The notes under the pieces were generated by a model, which did not search any database, was not told the origin of the DNA, and saw only the letters and a list, made by a program, of their open reading frames with translations. Made by a program: the position numbers and the translations under genes. A stretch of DNA of 64,000 bases from Auriscalpium vulgare (lineage: Eukaryota > Basidiomycota > Agaricomycetes > Russulales > Auriscalpiaceae), in NCBI GenBank assembly GCA_019915015.1, contig JAHBBC010000004.1, forward strand, positions 1,860,001-1,924,000, written 5' to 3'. Below, piece by piece: positions 13,142 to 23,956 of the stretch (its first letter is position 1; every line of letters starts with the position of its first letter).

Positions 13142-14150
13142 ATGACATCCGCCGACACAGTCCTTGCCTGCTATGAAGGTGTCCCAATGACAGCCTTGTC
13201 TGAGGTCGTCACCGGCACCTCTCAGAACCGCGGCACTTCCACTGCAAATAGATCAGGTATGCTCTCGACCGTATGTCTCGCCACTGTTGTCTTACTAAAA
13301 TATTCTGCTTAGAACCGAATACTACTTCCCTTCGACATATCCCATGGCTCTCTTGTGTCGCATGCGTCGTCTTTTCGGTGCTCAACATCGTTGCGTTTAT
13401 ATCCGTCAGGCCACCGGTGATCATCCGCTATGAGGATCTGGGCAAGCTACGGCGGCCCAACCCCTTCATTGGTCTCGAGCGCGTGACACGTCCACCCCAT
13501 TCTCCTCCTTTTGTCATCTACCCCAATCTGCTGTCGCAAGTCAGCCGAGCTCATCCAAAGCAGGCCTACAGCGATGAAGCGGCCAAGTATGTCTTAGCCG
13601 ACGGACGAGTGGCGCCTACAGACAAGGAGTTCAAGGTCACCAGCGAGGTCCGTCTAACACAGGCGTCATGCCTCCTTTTCTAATCTCCCTGCCCGACAGA
13701 TATCGACAATCGTCGAATTTCGGGCAATCGACTATCACATGGAGAACTGTGTTCTGTCCTTGACAGTTCCTGCAGATCCTCCTGTGAATGCCAGCGCGTA
13801 TCCTCACTTGACACTCGGAAGTGACGCCACGGTGGACATATGGGAGCTCAAGTCGCATCGCCCCATTTCTGCGCCTATGCTGTCGTGGTCGAATCGCCCT
13901 CCTCGCGTGCGCAAAATCGGCAGGCTTGCGATTGCACGTGGGACCAACTTCACTTATCCCTTCCACTGTGAGTGGGACTCCCTGCCCACTTTTGAACTCA
14001 GCGGCGCACGGGCTGGTGACCACGTTCAATGGTTCCAAGATCATGACAGTCCAAACCCCGGTACGCTCTTCGTGTTGTGCGCGCAAGGTAGATGCACGCT
14101 AACTTCACACACAAGCCATCACGGTATTCCAATTCCCTTCATCGACATAA
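13142..14150 (+). CDS. Single-pass membrane protein of an agaricomycete-specific family (copy A)
   Basis: I do not recognise a function. The ATG at 13142 begins a short Ser/Thr-rich cytosolic segment. After a first intron with donor near 13258 comes one transmembrane segment (LSCVACVVFSVLNIVAFISV), then a charged stem (RPPVIIRYEDLGKLRRPNPF) and an extracellular-looking beta-rich domain with ISTIVEFRAIDYHMENCVL. The family looks like the basidiomycete proteins often annotated as But2 C-terminal-domain-like; that label is from memory and weak. The C-terminus was set by comparison with copy B: splicing from NPG/GTACGC to an acceptor at CACAAG gives NPAITVFQFPSST and TAA at 14148, matching the layout of the copy B tail. 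Probably secretory-pathway or cell-surface; partner unknown. Confidence 0.68.
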
Positions 14151-15102
14151 GCTTCTTACTACTATCAAGCACCAGATGATGAATCGGTTGCATAATCGTG
14201 TCGATTGGACCTTGGATAGCTGTATCGTCGACTTCCGGAACGAGCAAGTTCCGCATCGTCTCAAACTTGTAATGTAGTGATTCTCTTGTGGGCGCAACCG
14301 GTATAGAGTTGCACGTCATGCTCTTCACATTCTGCCTGCGAAACACGTTCAATGCGTCCAACGATGCAGTCCATCCTCTGCGGCGGCCTCCTCCCTCAGC
14401 CTGAGACTTCTTATTCGAGCTTACGTGCACCGGCGCCAGCCTGGAAATGTGTGCCGGATCTGTCTGCCCGGGCTCCCTGCCTTGTCAGACACTGGGCCAG
14501 AAGACCACCGGCGACCGGGTTGCGCGCGCTGAGCTCGAGACGTGCCGCGATCGCTGACAACCTAAGCGCCGCTGCCGAACTCAAACCAGAATGCCGGACA
14601 ATAGCGTCCGTATCATGGAATCTTCGACCACAGAGGATGTCACCGGCGTACGCGTATTACGATATATATATGCGCGCGTGGTTGACGGCTGCGCCTTCCG
14701 TCCAAGGGAATGCACGCCGACTTTACCGACACAGCGGAAGGCGCCGCGAGTACGAGATCATTAAATAATCCGTGTAGGGAGGAAGGCACTCAGGGCGCAT
14801 CGAGATTTCTGCATCACTGTATCAGACGCTGTGATACGGCAAGATGCGAAAATGAGGCTTCTACAGTAGGGACTCACCTCGGGCACGAATCTGAGAACCC
14901 ATGTATTACGACCGGCGACATCCAGCATCATGGAAGACGACCACGAGCGATCGCTTCGCGGGCATGGTCACCAGAACAATGGATTCCAAGGGCTCGAACC
15001 CCGCCCCCGAGGAACTGGCCTAAAGCGCAAAATTCATCACAAAATCATACGTCAGTTTTATACTCAAGAGTGCACCTGCCTTCTATCGTGAAATGGACAA
15101 CC
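14151..15102. other. Intergenic between membrane protein copies A and B
   Basis: About 950 bp. No supported gene. A T-arm-like sequence at about 14998-15015 was considered as a tRNA and rejected. Confidence 0.5.
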
Positions 15103-16044
15103 ATGCAACTCTTCTCCGGAGTCAAACGGCGAGGGTATACTTACGATCCCCTTCCCTCCCTCGAAGGGGACAGCGACACTGACAACGCTCCAATCCCACA
15201 CCGATCCGTGCCATCTTCCATCGTGCTCTACGCTACCGCCCTTTGCTTCCTGTGTTCATTCCTCAATGCCACGGTCGTCCGTGTTATAGAGCTGGTGACG
15301 CTCACCAAACAGCCCGTCCTCCGCCGCCCCAGTCAATTTCCGGGACTTGACGGAGTCATCAGGACGACGCCTCCAACTCCGATCTCCATAGACACCTTCC
15401 CTTTCCTCGTGACGCAGATCGACGAAGGAAGACCAGCCGAGTCTCTGTATAACAGTCATGAGACCCGCAGGGAAACGCGGCCTGGAGTGAGGTCAGACCG
15501 GGTCCTCATCACGCCCAAAGTAAGTGCACCTGGTGCATCGATCGCTACGCAGTTAATGACATAGATCTGATAGATATCAACGGTTCTTCAGTACCGTGCA
15601 TTGGACTGGGGGATGGAGTCGTGTACTCTCACCTTATCCATGCCCACTCGTCAAGAGAACAGTGCGCTCCCCAACGCGACACAAGCCCGACTTGGTCAAG
15701 GCCCCAACGTCATCGATATATACACCATCAATGAGACATCGGCCGGCAGAACTCGACAGACTGTCATCGATGCAACGTGCCTAACGTTTCGCACACGACC
15801 TGCGTTAGGGCGGAAACTTGCTTCAATCAACGTGGAGTTTGGTACCAAGTGGGAGTACATCTTTACCTGTCCAATGGACTCCTTGCATGCATTCCTTCTG
15901 GATTCCGCGGGGGACGAGACAGAGATCGAGTGGTGGCAGGACAAACAAAGTGAGATCCCAGGTGAGTCACTTAGCATGCAACGTAGGAATTACGCTCACA
16001 TCCTGCACGAAGCCGTCTACCTCCAGCAACACGCTACAAAGTAG
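15103..16044 (+). CDS. Single-pass membrane protein of an agaricomycete-specific family (copy B)
   Basis: Paralogue of the gene at 13142, in the same orientation and with the same architecture. The start MQLFSGVKRRGYTYDPLPSL leads to an acidic cytosolic tail, one transmembrane segment (SSIVLYATALCFLCSFLNAT), a stem and a lumenal or extracellular beta-rich domain with the family-specific ALDWGMESCTLTLSMP and WEYIFTCPMDSLHAFLLDSAG. Introns fall at equivalent places to copy A. The first follows ITPK, and the last is in EIPG, where the acceptor CACGAAG gives PAVYLQQHATK and TAG at 16042. The shared final intron and tail support both gene models. Function unknown; two tandem copies suggest a recent local duplication followed by strong divergence. 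Confidence 0.7.
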
Positions 16045-18294
16045 CTTGGCCAAGCCGTTCAAATAGAAAGAAACATGAGGTTGGGGGGAGGGCGTCGCGT
16101 GCGGCTGGGGACAGCTGGGCAAAGCAGGTTGCAAACCGTGCACAGGTCAAAGATTGATAGAATGAGACATTGGTATTTCGGGTGTGCTCATGCCAGACTG
16201 GCGTATGGAACGAGTTGGAGGGAAGGGTGTACGGCACAAGGATGCATCCAGGACCACGATGATACTCTGAACGTTGACTGTCGGACTGAATCGTTGGCGG
16301 CGGGAGCTGGAGGCCCAGGCGACAAGAAGCCGACAAGCCGGCCGCTGCCGGCCGTTGGAATTGCCGCGGCACTCATGCTCAGAGTGCCATCCAAGTATTC
16401 TTCCGGAATCCTCGTTCTACTCCCATCTTGTAGTATGTGGCACTTCCTGGTGCGCTGGGCTACTGTGTAATGTTCCGCGAAGTTGGTCGGGACGATTAGC
16501 AACTTGCCACTAGTGCTTGGCGGCGATTCCGAGTTCTGCGCAAGTTCTGCGTGAGTGCTCAGTACCATTGCAGACCGGCAACATGTGCGATGCATTGTCT
16601 CAGACTGAATCTCCCACAGGTGGTGCTTGTAGGAGAAGTGCCGGGGCAACCAGTCTCGTCCCAGGCGCGCATTCTGCACGCACCGATCGCGTCGGACCTC
16701 GTCGGGCACAGGCTTTCGCGAGCCGGTGCCATAAGGCTACTATGAAGAGTCGCACCGCTGGATGAAGATACGGAATGGGGCGCAGTGAATGGGTGTACGC
16801 ACGTTGACGCCGCTTGTGCGCCGCAGACTCGCCGGGGACCGAGCGTGTGGGGGGCATGATACTGCGGTAGTACGTGCTTCCCCGGCTTTTCGGAGGTGAA
16901 CTCATGCTCGTGCTCGGCAGCATCAGCCCCGCGAGGCGGAGGCCCGGGTACCATCAATGGTTTGCTTCATGTCCAGTCCTTGATTTCTGCCTTCTGCGTC
17001 CTTCTCGCACAGCCTGTGTTATGGATGATGCCGACGTCGCCCTGCACAACCGTGAAGCACACGTCAGTCGCCGGGCCTTTTCCTGGCCCCATCCTCTCGT
17101 ATCGTGCCGTAGATGGTCGGCCGGTTCATTGTGCTGTAGGCGTAAGTGGAGGAACGCTGGCCGGCGCTGGATTGCGCGCTCGGGTAAGTGCGAACAAACT
17201 GTTCTTTCCAGCTAGGGCGACTTCTATCTGATTTTTTCCCCTACCGCCACCCATGTACGTATGCTTCTGACCATATCATCGTGTCGACTCTGATCTTAAT
17301 ACAGGACGTCCGGCACAGATCAGGATTCTTCTCAGACTGAAGTATCTGGCGCTCGTTCTGAGTATATCGCCATCGCGCGCCACGCTTAAGGAAGGCTGAG
17401 ATGTACGCAATGGAGTACGTATCTCCACAATGGACAGCACTGATGTTCTAGTGCATGGTAGAGAACTCTATATCGATGCTCACGCCTTCAGCCACCGGGC
17501 ATCGCGCGCTCTCCTCGGAATGCTGGTGAGCGCGCTATTAATGATAGCCATCGAGTGACCCGACAAGCCCATCCAGATCGACGCTTCTCCACGAATAATG
17601 AACAGTTTCTTATTATATCCGCGGGCGTTCTGTAAGATGGGCACGATCAGCGGACGCCGGAGACTTATGTGAGGAGCCGCTCTACAAATGACAGCATTTT
17701 TCATTCCAGCGCTCAACATCGCTACTACGCCGCTCATTCGACTGCCACACAAACTCCAGCCTCAGGGCTCCTCAGGGCAACTCCATTCGATCGAGAGACG
17801 GGCTTCATTACGTGCGCATCACCAACCAATGCATGCATTCACTGCCCTGGCAGACCTCGGGGCTGATATATCCCGGGCAGTGGCGCTTTTTGTGTGGTAG
17901 CCCTTGCATCCAGAGACCTTGCGAGCAAAACCTTTCGCGGCCGCCCGAAACGCGCCAGCCCTGGTGCAGGCGTGCCGCGCGAGCCTCGAGAGCACACCGC
18001 AATCCACTCCTTCACATACAAAGAGAGGGATCGCACTATGTGATTGGCGGGTTTGTAGTGGGCAGCGCGTGTAATTTGTGGACCCATGTGTCGTGCAATG
18101 ATATGAGAAGCAGCCCGCATATACCCTGTCTGTTGGCTTGGATGAGCCCCAAGGCCGCTCCCGCGTATCGGGCAGAGGCTGCTCTCCACCACTGAGTGCG
18201 AGATGGTCCTAACCAGCTCGAGAATTTGTTGATCGTACGAGGAGACCCAATGAAAGGTAACAAGAGACTGGAAACAAGTACACGACAATATGAA
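16045..18294. other. Gene-poor interval
   Basis: About 2.2 kb in which no gene can be supported. The longest open frame (minus, 16188-16709) has no recognisable domain. The stretch on the minus strand near 16985-17150 reading YSTMNRPTIYGTIREDG looks coding-like over a short distance, but I could not find introns or a start that make a gene of it. It may hold degraded copies of neighbouring families. Confidence 0.4.
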
Positions 18295-19552
18295 CTAGAG
18301 GGAAGCATCGGCATCGGCAAGAGACGAAGTGGCGAAACGAAGGTCCAAATTGCTACTAGTGCTCACGGCCACCTTGTTCATCTCGATAGCACCAATGTCC
18401 GCAGTGGAGGAGTTGGACTCCGCCGCGATCCGAAAGACCGGTGGACCAGGTTCAGTGGCGTGGGTTGAAAATGTCCTCGAGCTCCATGCCCGCCCCTCGG
18501 CCACGCGGTATATGATGAGGTAGTTTGCAATCGTCTGGTGTGACTATCAGCAAGAGAGCACAGTCTGATGAAGATATAAGTCACCTGGATGGCGGGGCTG
18601 AGTCCTAAGAATATTTGATTGATCGGGTTCCCAATGGAGTACGTTGTCAACAAAAGGATGGAGCTGAATGCATACACAGCCGCCGATTCGATGAACATAG
18701 TGGATATGGAGGTGTATTGGTTTTGATAATCCGGGCCCAGGATAGCTCGGCTCTTGCGCTGAAACGCCCAGATTCGAAAAACGATCATCAAGGTGACAAG
18801 GATATTGAGCGACAGGGAGATAGCGAAGAACACTGTCCCTGAATTGACAGTAATCTTCGCAAAGAATCCCGCCGGAGACGCGGTGTCAATGGCATAGATA
18901 ATACCCATCGCTAGTGGAATTGGTGAACGGGGCATATCGCAGTGACGCTTGAGAGACCCACCGAGGGATGCCAGTAGGGTGAGGCATGGGATGACCATGA
19001 CCAAGTCAGCCTGCCGGCCCAGGCAGGCAACCCATATCACGCGGCAGCGCCAGATCTAGATAAAACCAAAGGAGAACTTCAGTACGAGTGTGAGGACAAG
19101 CGCACTGATGAACCCACCAGGAGCGCGTCGGCAAGCACATTTCCGATTATGTACGAAGCCAGAGATAGGACGTTGACCGGGAGGGAGAATTCCACTTGCA
19201 GAAAACCGAATGGCCCTCCAGGATAGTTGCGATTGTCGATGAACGTCAACTGAAGTCCATAGGCTGACGTTCCTGTCCAAATCGTATTCATAGCGCAAAG
19301 GACGGATATGTATCCAATGAGAAATAGTGAGATAAGATGGCCTTCCCGGCGACGCCAGAGACGCTTTACGCAGCCGCAATAAAGGACGAGTTGCACCCCT
19401 GATAAGTCAGAAGATGAGATGGTATCATGGTGACGGGTATGAGGCATACCATAACCAAGGGCAGTCAGATATCCACTTGCCATGAATGTCTTTTCGAGAA
19501 AGATATCCTCGGCGTTCTCCCCGGTTGGACCATAGTATGCTGAAAGAGACAT
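18295..19552 (-). CDS. Seven-transmembrane protein, agaricomycete family (copy 1)
   Basis: Multi-pass membrane protein with about seven hydrophobic helices; I know no function for the family. It starts MSLSAYYGPTGENAEDIFLE at 19552. Signature segments in order: FMASGYLTALGYG, LFLIGYISVLCAMNTIWTG, NRNYPGGPFGFL, NVLSLASYIIGNVLADALL, GIIYAIDTASPAGFFAK, FFAISLSLNILVTLMIVFRI, SSILLLTTYSIGNPINQIFL and ANYLIIYRVAEGRAW, then a polar cytosolic tail ending DADASL at 18295. At least four introns (one removes GTATGCC...ATCAG after LGYG, one GTGGGTTC...TCTAG after ADALL), all giving continuous frames. Together with the copy at 20195 it forms a tandem pair. The layout (7 TM plus a C-terminal tail) resembles orphan receptor-like basidiomycete proteins, which is inference only. 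Confidence 0.82.
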
Positions 19553-20194
19553 AGCAAAACCAGATGTAGTGAGGAGGTGACGAAAAGACAAGGTCACGTA
19601 GTTGGACAGGGCACATCTTATACCGAACGATATTGCAACGCCACACTGGTGCATTGAGTTTGGTTTGATACGTCGAGAAGCCGTAGAACGGCCGTTTGCG
19701 GTCGCATCGCCCTTAGTACCTTAGTAGTACCAGTAGGTTGGCAGAGAGCGCGGCGGAAAGAACCAAGCAAGAAGCGCCCTCAGCAGTATCAGAAGAGTTC
19801 GGCATTGCACTGCGAGCTACTGCGAGCTGGCTTTGCTTGCTCTGCGGGTGGCGAGTGACGGCACAGTAACGGGTGGAGTTCCTGAGTTTCGGGAAACCCC
19901 GGCCTGGCGGACTCCGACCGGGAACTGAAGTTGAACTCCGCCACTGAGGCATCTCTACGCACTGCACGCAGGCGGCAGTGACGCCCGCCGCAATTCTTCG
20001 CACAATGCCGTCTCTTCAAGAAGGCGAGGAGTTTTTTTTTCTCTCAAGGCCGTAAGATATGTCGTTCTCCAGCATGGATTCCTTGTCGTAAGTCGTAACT
20101 TTGTACAGCGCCGTAAATTTTGGTTGATCACGCCCATCTGCATCGACCTCTATCGAGTCGCAGGCCCTCCCTGGGACTGCAGCCGGCTTCGATC
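19553..20194. other. Intergenic between the 7-TM paralogues
   Basis: About 640 bp; promoter of copy 1 and 3' flank of copy 2. It contains a run of nine T at about 20033-20041. No gene supported. Confidence 0.5.
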
Positions 20195-21360
20195 CTATGC
20201 CATCCTTTCCTCCTTGTCATAGTCCATCACCACCGATGGCTCAATATCTGATCTTCCCATGGCAGCGTGGTCGACCATCGTGAGCGTGCTCGTACTCCAG
20301 GCCCGTCCTTGTGCGATGCGATATACGATCAGATAATTGGCAGTCACCTAGAAATGCCCAATGATCAGTTAAATTACGCCCATTCGCACGTCCAGTCTTA
20401 CCTGAACAGCAGGGCTCAATCCCAAGAATATCTGGTTAATTGGGTTTCCAACGGAGTAGGTCACGAGCAGCAGGAGGGAGCTAACGGCATATAGCGCAGC
20501 CGACTCGATGAACACGGTCATCAAGGACGTGTAGCGTCTCCCAACTGTTACGCCCAGCACTCCGAGACTGCGTTTCTGATCCATCCAGAGGCGGCAAACA
20601 ATCATGACCGTCAGGAGCAAGTTCAGGGACATGGACAGTGCGAAGAAAACGATCCCAAAGTTAACGGTGATCCTGCTGAAAAATCCCGCCGGAGATGCGG
20701 TTTCGATGGCGTAGATAATCCCCATTGCTGCGATACGATGAGTCAGTTGTTGCCATCTTTCGAACTTATGACTGCGTACCGAGGGATCCAAGCAGTGCGA
20801 GGATTGGGATGACCATGACGAGATGAGCCCTTCTCCCGACCGAGGCTGACCATATCACCCAGCATCTCCAGACCTAAAAAAAGGGTCTAAGTGCTAAAAC
20901 TTATAGAGCAAAATGGTCACTCACCATCAGAGCATCGGCCAGGACATTGCCGACGATATACGACGCCAACGACAGCACGTTCACGGGTAAGGAAAACTCG
21001 ACGAGCAGAAAGCCGAAAGGGCCTCCCGGATAATTGCGGTTGTCGATATAGGTGAGCTGTAACCCATACGCTGATGTTCCCGTCCATATGGTGTTCATGG
21101 CGCACAGCACACTGATGTACGCGATTAGGAACATGTTTGAGCGTTTTCGCGGCTTCTGACGCCACAGCACGTCGACACATGCGCAATAGAGGACGAGTTG
21201 GATGCCTGGGCGATGTGAGCATCATAGGCTGTATCAATCATGCAATCATCGCACCAAACCCCACTCCGGTGAGATATCCGCTTGCCATGAACGTCTTCTC
21301 GAGAAAAATCTCATCGTGCGTCTCCCCTACAGGACCGAAGGACGTGGTTGAACTTGACAT
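20195..21360 (-). CDS. Seven-transmembrane protein, agaricomycete family (copy 2)
   Basis: Tandem paralogue of the gene at 18295. The ATG at 21360 gives MSSSTTSFGPVGETHDEIFL and the same helix order: FMASGYLTGVGFG, NMFLIAYISVLCAMNTIWTG, NRNYPGGPFGFLLVEFSLP, NVLSLASYIVGNVLADALM, GIIYAIETASPAGFFSR, FFALSMSLNLLLTVMIVCRL, SSLLLLVTYSVGNPINQIFL and ANYLIVYRIAQGRAW. The tail is shorter and ends DKEERMA at the TAG at 20195. Intron positions match copy 1. The pair is most alike in the second and third helices and the NRNYPGGPFGF loop, so this region is probably under the strongest constraint. Function unknown. Confidence 0.82.
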
Positions 21361-21819
21361 GGTCACTTGCCGGTCCAGTGGTAAAGGGCGTAGAGTCTGT
21401 ATCGGAGGCTGTTCTCGACGCATAGAAGTCAGCCATTCTTATGTCTGATGCCTTCCCATGAGACAACGCGCACTGGCATGGGGTGCCTCGGCGTTCAATC
21501 GAAGGCAAGGCACTCTGCCATTCGACGCCCGTGCCTCGTTCTCAGCGCCGATAGTCGAAGGCCGCTGTCCGGACTGAGGTAATGTTCGGAACAGCGATCA
21601 TGATCCTCCTGAACGAAGCTAGTGCATCCTCGGGTTACGGATACTACGGGTGTCGCCGAGGTCTGGGTGTCAGAAGCTGGAACTGCCGATCAGAAATTTT
21701 CGGACGAGGGATCGCTGTCCAAAATGAGGTGTGCGTGCGCTCCGCCGTGCGATGCTAGCATGTACGTACCAGCGACACGAATACGATATGTGTACAGAGG
21801 AACTCGCGATTGACTGCTA
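21361..21819. other. Intergenic
   Basis: About 460 bp holding the promoter of 7-TM copy 2 and the 3' flank of the UstYa-like gene. No other feature seen. Confidence 0.45.
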
Positions 21820-22451
21820 CTATGCAAATTCGGCAGCGAACACCAATGAATTCCTCTCGGCCTCTCTGAATACCCCCTCCCAATCATGACACAGCGTGTC
21901 GAACCCGTTGTTGGTAAATACCGACCCCTGCGGCTCGTTACGGGTATCCATATGGCACAACAATGTCTGCCGAAGATAGTTCAGACAGGACGCGACCTGC
22001 AACTGCGTGCGATGGCTGCCCTCGTCGACATAAGCTCGATGGATGATTTCGAGACAACGAAGCTGATGGAACATAGCGACGGTGTGTGTCGTTTTGAAGC
22101 CATCTGCGTCTACGGTGTGGACGACGTGCCCGTTCGGCGGGAGTAGTTTATCCCAGCCTTCGGCACCCATGCTGTAGTGCGAAGAGGATGGAATGACTCT
22201 TAGCGCTACGTGCTCCTGTGGAGGCACCGACCACGCCAAGAGAGGCTCTGTGTGATATTTGTGAGAGTTCGCCCATAGCATGGATAATGACAGTACTAGT
22301 GGGACGTACTGGAGGAGGATAAGGCTGTACCAATCCAGCGATATGCACCAAGGGGTATGGACAGGCCAGCGACAAGCATGATGAGTGCGATCAATGTAGG
22401 GGCTCTGAGGATGGCAGTTTTTCTGCAATTGAGAGATGGCTGCATCTTCAT
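21820..22451 (-). CDS. UstYa/DUF3328-like protein with degraded HxxHC motifs
   Basis: Member of the family of UstYa oxidases, which in ascomycetes modify and cyclise ribosomal peptides such as ustiloxin. The start MKMQPSLNCRKTAILRAP at 22451 leads through a short intron (40 bp, GTGCAT...CTCCAG) into a hydrophobic membrane anchor (VPLVLSLSMLWANSHKYH). The soluble domain has the usual block order: GWDKLLPPNGHVV, TVAMFHQLRCLEIIH, ASCLNYLRQTLLCHMD and LCHDWEGVFREAE, ending at 21820. The family's paired HxxHC motifs are altered here. The first reads HQLRC (second His replaced by Arg) and the second reads QVASC (both His lost). The conserved NYLRQ and C-H-D-W landmarks remain. It may therefore be a non-catalytic partner or a decaying copy. 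It lies 235 bp downstream of the intact paralogue, on the same strand. Confidence 0.78.
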
Positions 22452-22686
22452 GCAGGGATATGAACTGGCGGGAGAAAGCCAAATACTTCGGTAGTTAATA
22501 GAGCTAAGCCTGCCCCTGGTCTCACACGGTGTACCCCACTTTGAATCAGCGCCAGGGCTACGGCACGCACTGTGGATACGCAAGTTCGTTCCACGATACT
22601 CGTGTTCGAGAACCTGGAAGCTGATTCAAGTCATCACACAATCGTGCCGTGATGTCGCCACTCGGCGCGCATGTCTTCGAATTTTC

Positions 22687-23521
22687 TTACATATTTTTGT
22701 TGTTCCAAGAAATTGGCTGTAAGAAGATCACTTGACCGTAGCCATGATTCCGGAGCTCTGTACAGTCAGACGTCTCATGTGGATGGTTGGTTCGAGCTCT
22801 GGGAAACTGGTTATGATGTGAGCATTGAGTATGAGGTTTGTGGCGTACTGGTTCAGTCCACGTAATGCCATTGTACTCCATCCATTCCTTTATGTTCGCG
22901 TCAACCCAGCGGGAGACCGTTGTCCAATCCCGACATTGCCGCGTCACTCCCATGCGGTCTGTCGTGATATTCTTCAACATGAAGTCTCCTTCTTCCAATG
23001 TCGCGTCGGCCGAGCAAAGAAAGATTTGGCGGAGGTACATGAGGCAGTGAATGAAGTGATGGCTTGGATTGTTGGCGTGGTCGGGTTTGTCGAAGTCCAC
23101 CTGCATGCTGTATATGCAGTGGAGGGAATGATACGCTGCGGTAATATAGCGAAAGTGGTAAGGGCCGAGATGGCTGAAACCAAGTCCCCTCTGCCTGTTG
23201 AAAAGGGTGTCCCAGTTGTCGTGGCTTGAATTATCGGCCAGAGTGAAGCGTATCGACTCGTGGAATGTCATTTCGACGTCCGGAATGCGACCAATTGGCA
23301 TTTCGAGAGGGACATCTCTGCCCAGGTAGGCTGTGAAAAACAAGTGTTCGTCAAAATATCCAATAGGCGACAAACTTGTGGCACTTACTATAAGTAGCGG
23401 GAGGTGCCTGCGAGAATGTCTTCACCATCGTGCCAACGAGAAGGGCTATATTGACGAGGAGAAGGCCGCAGAAAGCGACCTGAGTGAAGGAGAATCTGTA
23501 CAGGATGCGGGAGCGAGTCAT
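22687..23521 (-). CDS. UstYa/DUF3328 oxidase-like protein, both HxxHC motifs intact
   Basis: UstYa-family protein. Known ascomycete relatives act on ribosomally made, kexin-trimmed peptides in the secretory pathway. The start MTRSRILYRFSFTQVAFCGL at 23521 begins a membrane anchor. A 5' intron (GTAAGT...TTTCACAG) follows APPATY. The soluble domain contains YLGRDVPLEMPIGRIPDVEM, then the two metal-binding motifs YHSLHC and HFIHC (within IHCLMYLRQIFLCSAD), and the terminal CRDWTTVSRWVDANIKEW block. After this the frame continues about 50 residues to 22687 with no family signature, so a further intron or an earlier natural end is possible. Its start faces the small secreted-peptide gene at 23957 across a 435-bp promoter, which suggests co-regulation. 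Confidence 0.85.
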
Positions 23522-23956
23522 TGCAGTCTACAGCAACGGTGGCGATCGCCCCAGAGTGAGGAGAGCGGTTATTGAAGAATTTCCGGCGCCGGCGCTGCTT
23601 GACCTGATCATGGAGCTAATGCGCCGTGCAATTTTTCGTTTCGATGAAGCTCATCGATGGCCAGTACGCTTACTGATCATCAGAAACCTGCGATACAGAA
23701 GGGAGCCCCTGCTAAAAGATTCGGACCGTGGGATGGCATGAGCCCAAGGAGCCCGAAGGAACTAACTGATTTATTCTCACCGGGGTGTTGCGACAGAGGC
23801 TAGGCCGAGGATGACAGCAGCCGGGTCCGAGCGTTGATGTATCGGAGAAGCTAGACTGTAGGTGGGGGCGACCGCCACCCATCCATATAAAAGCGGGAGA
23901 CTCACCCGTCAACACCCATCCATAACACATCGCACCAAACCGCAGCAGCTCACACC
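23522..23956. promoter_or_regulatory. Divergent promoter of the UstYa gene and the small secreted peptide; TATA box at 23886-23892
   Basis: The region separates two start codons pointing away from each other. On the plus strand a clear TATAAAA lies 65 bp upstream of the peptide ATG, a distance fitting a short 5' leader. TATA boxes of this quality are uncommon in fungal promoters and suggest strong or inducible expression. I see no equally clear TATA for the minus-strand gene. Confidence 0.6.

Noticed and set aside
14980..15030. Possible tRNA gene: minus strand carries GGGGTTCGAGCCC, a T-arm-like sequence.
   Set aside because: No matching acceptor stem or anticodon arm at the proper distance upstream; most likely chance.
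16188..16957. Minus-strand frames suggesting a gene in the gene-poor interval.
   Set aside because: No domain, no convincing splice structure and several competing frames.
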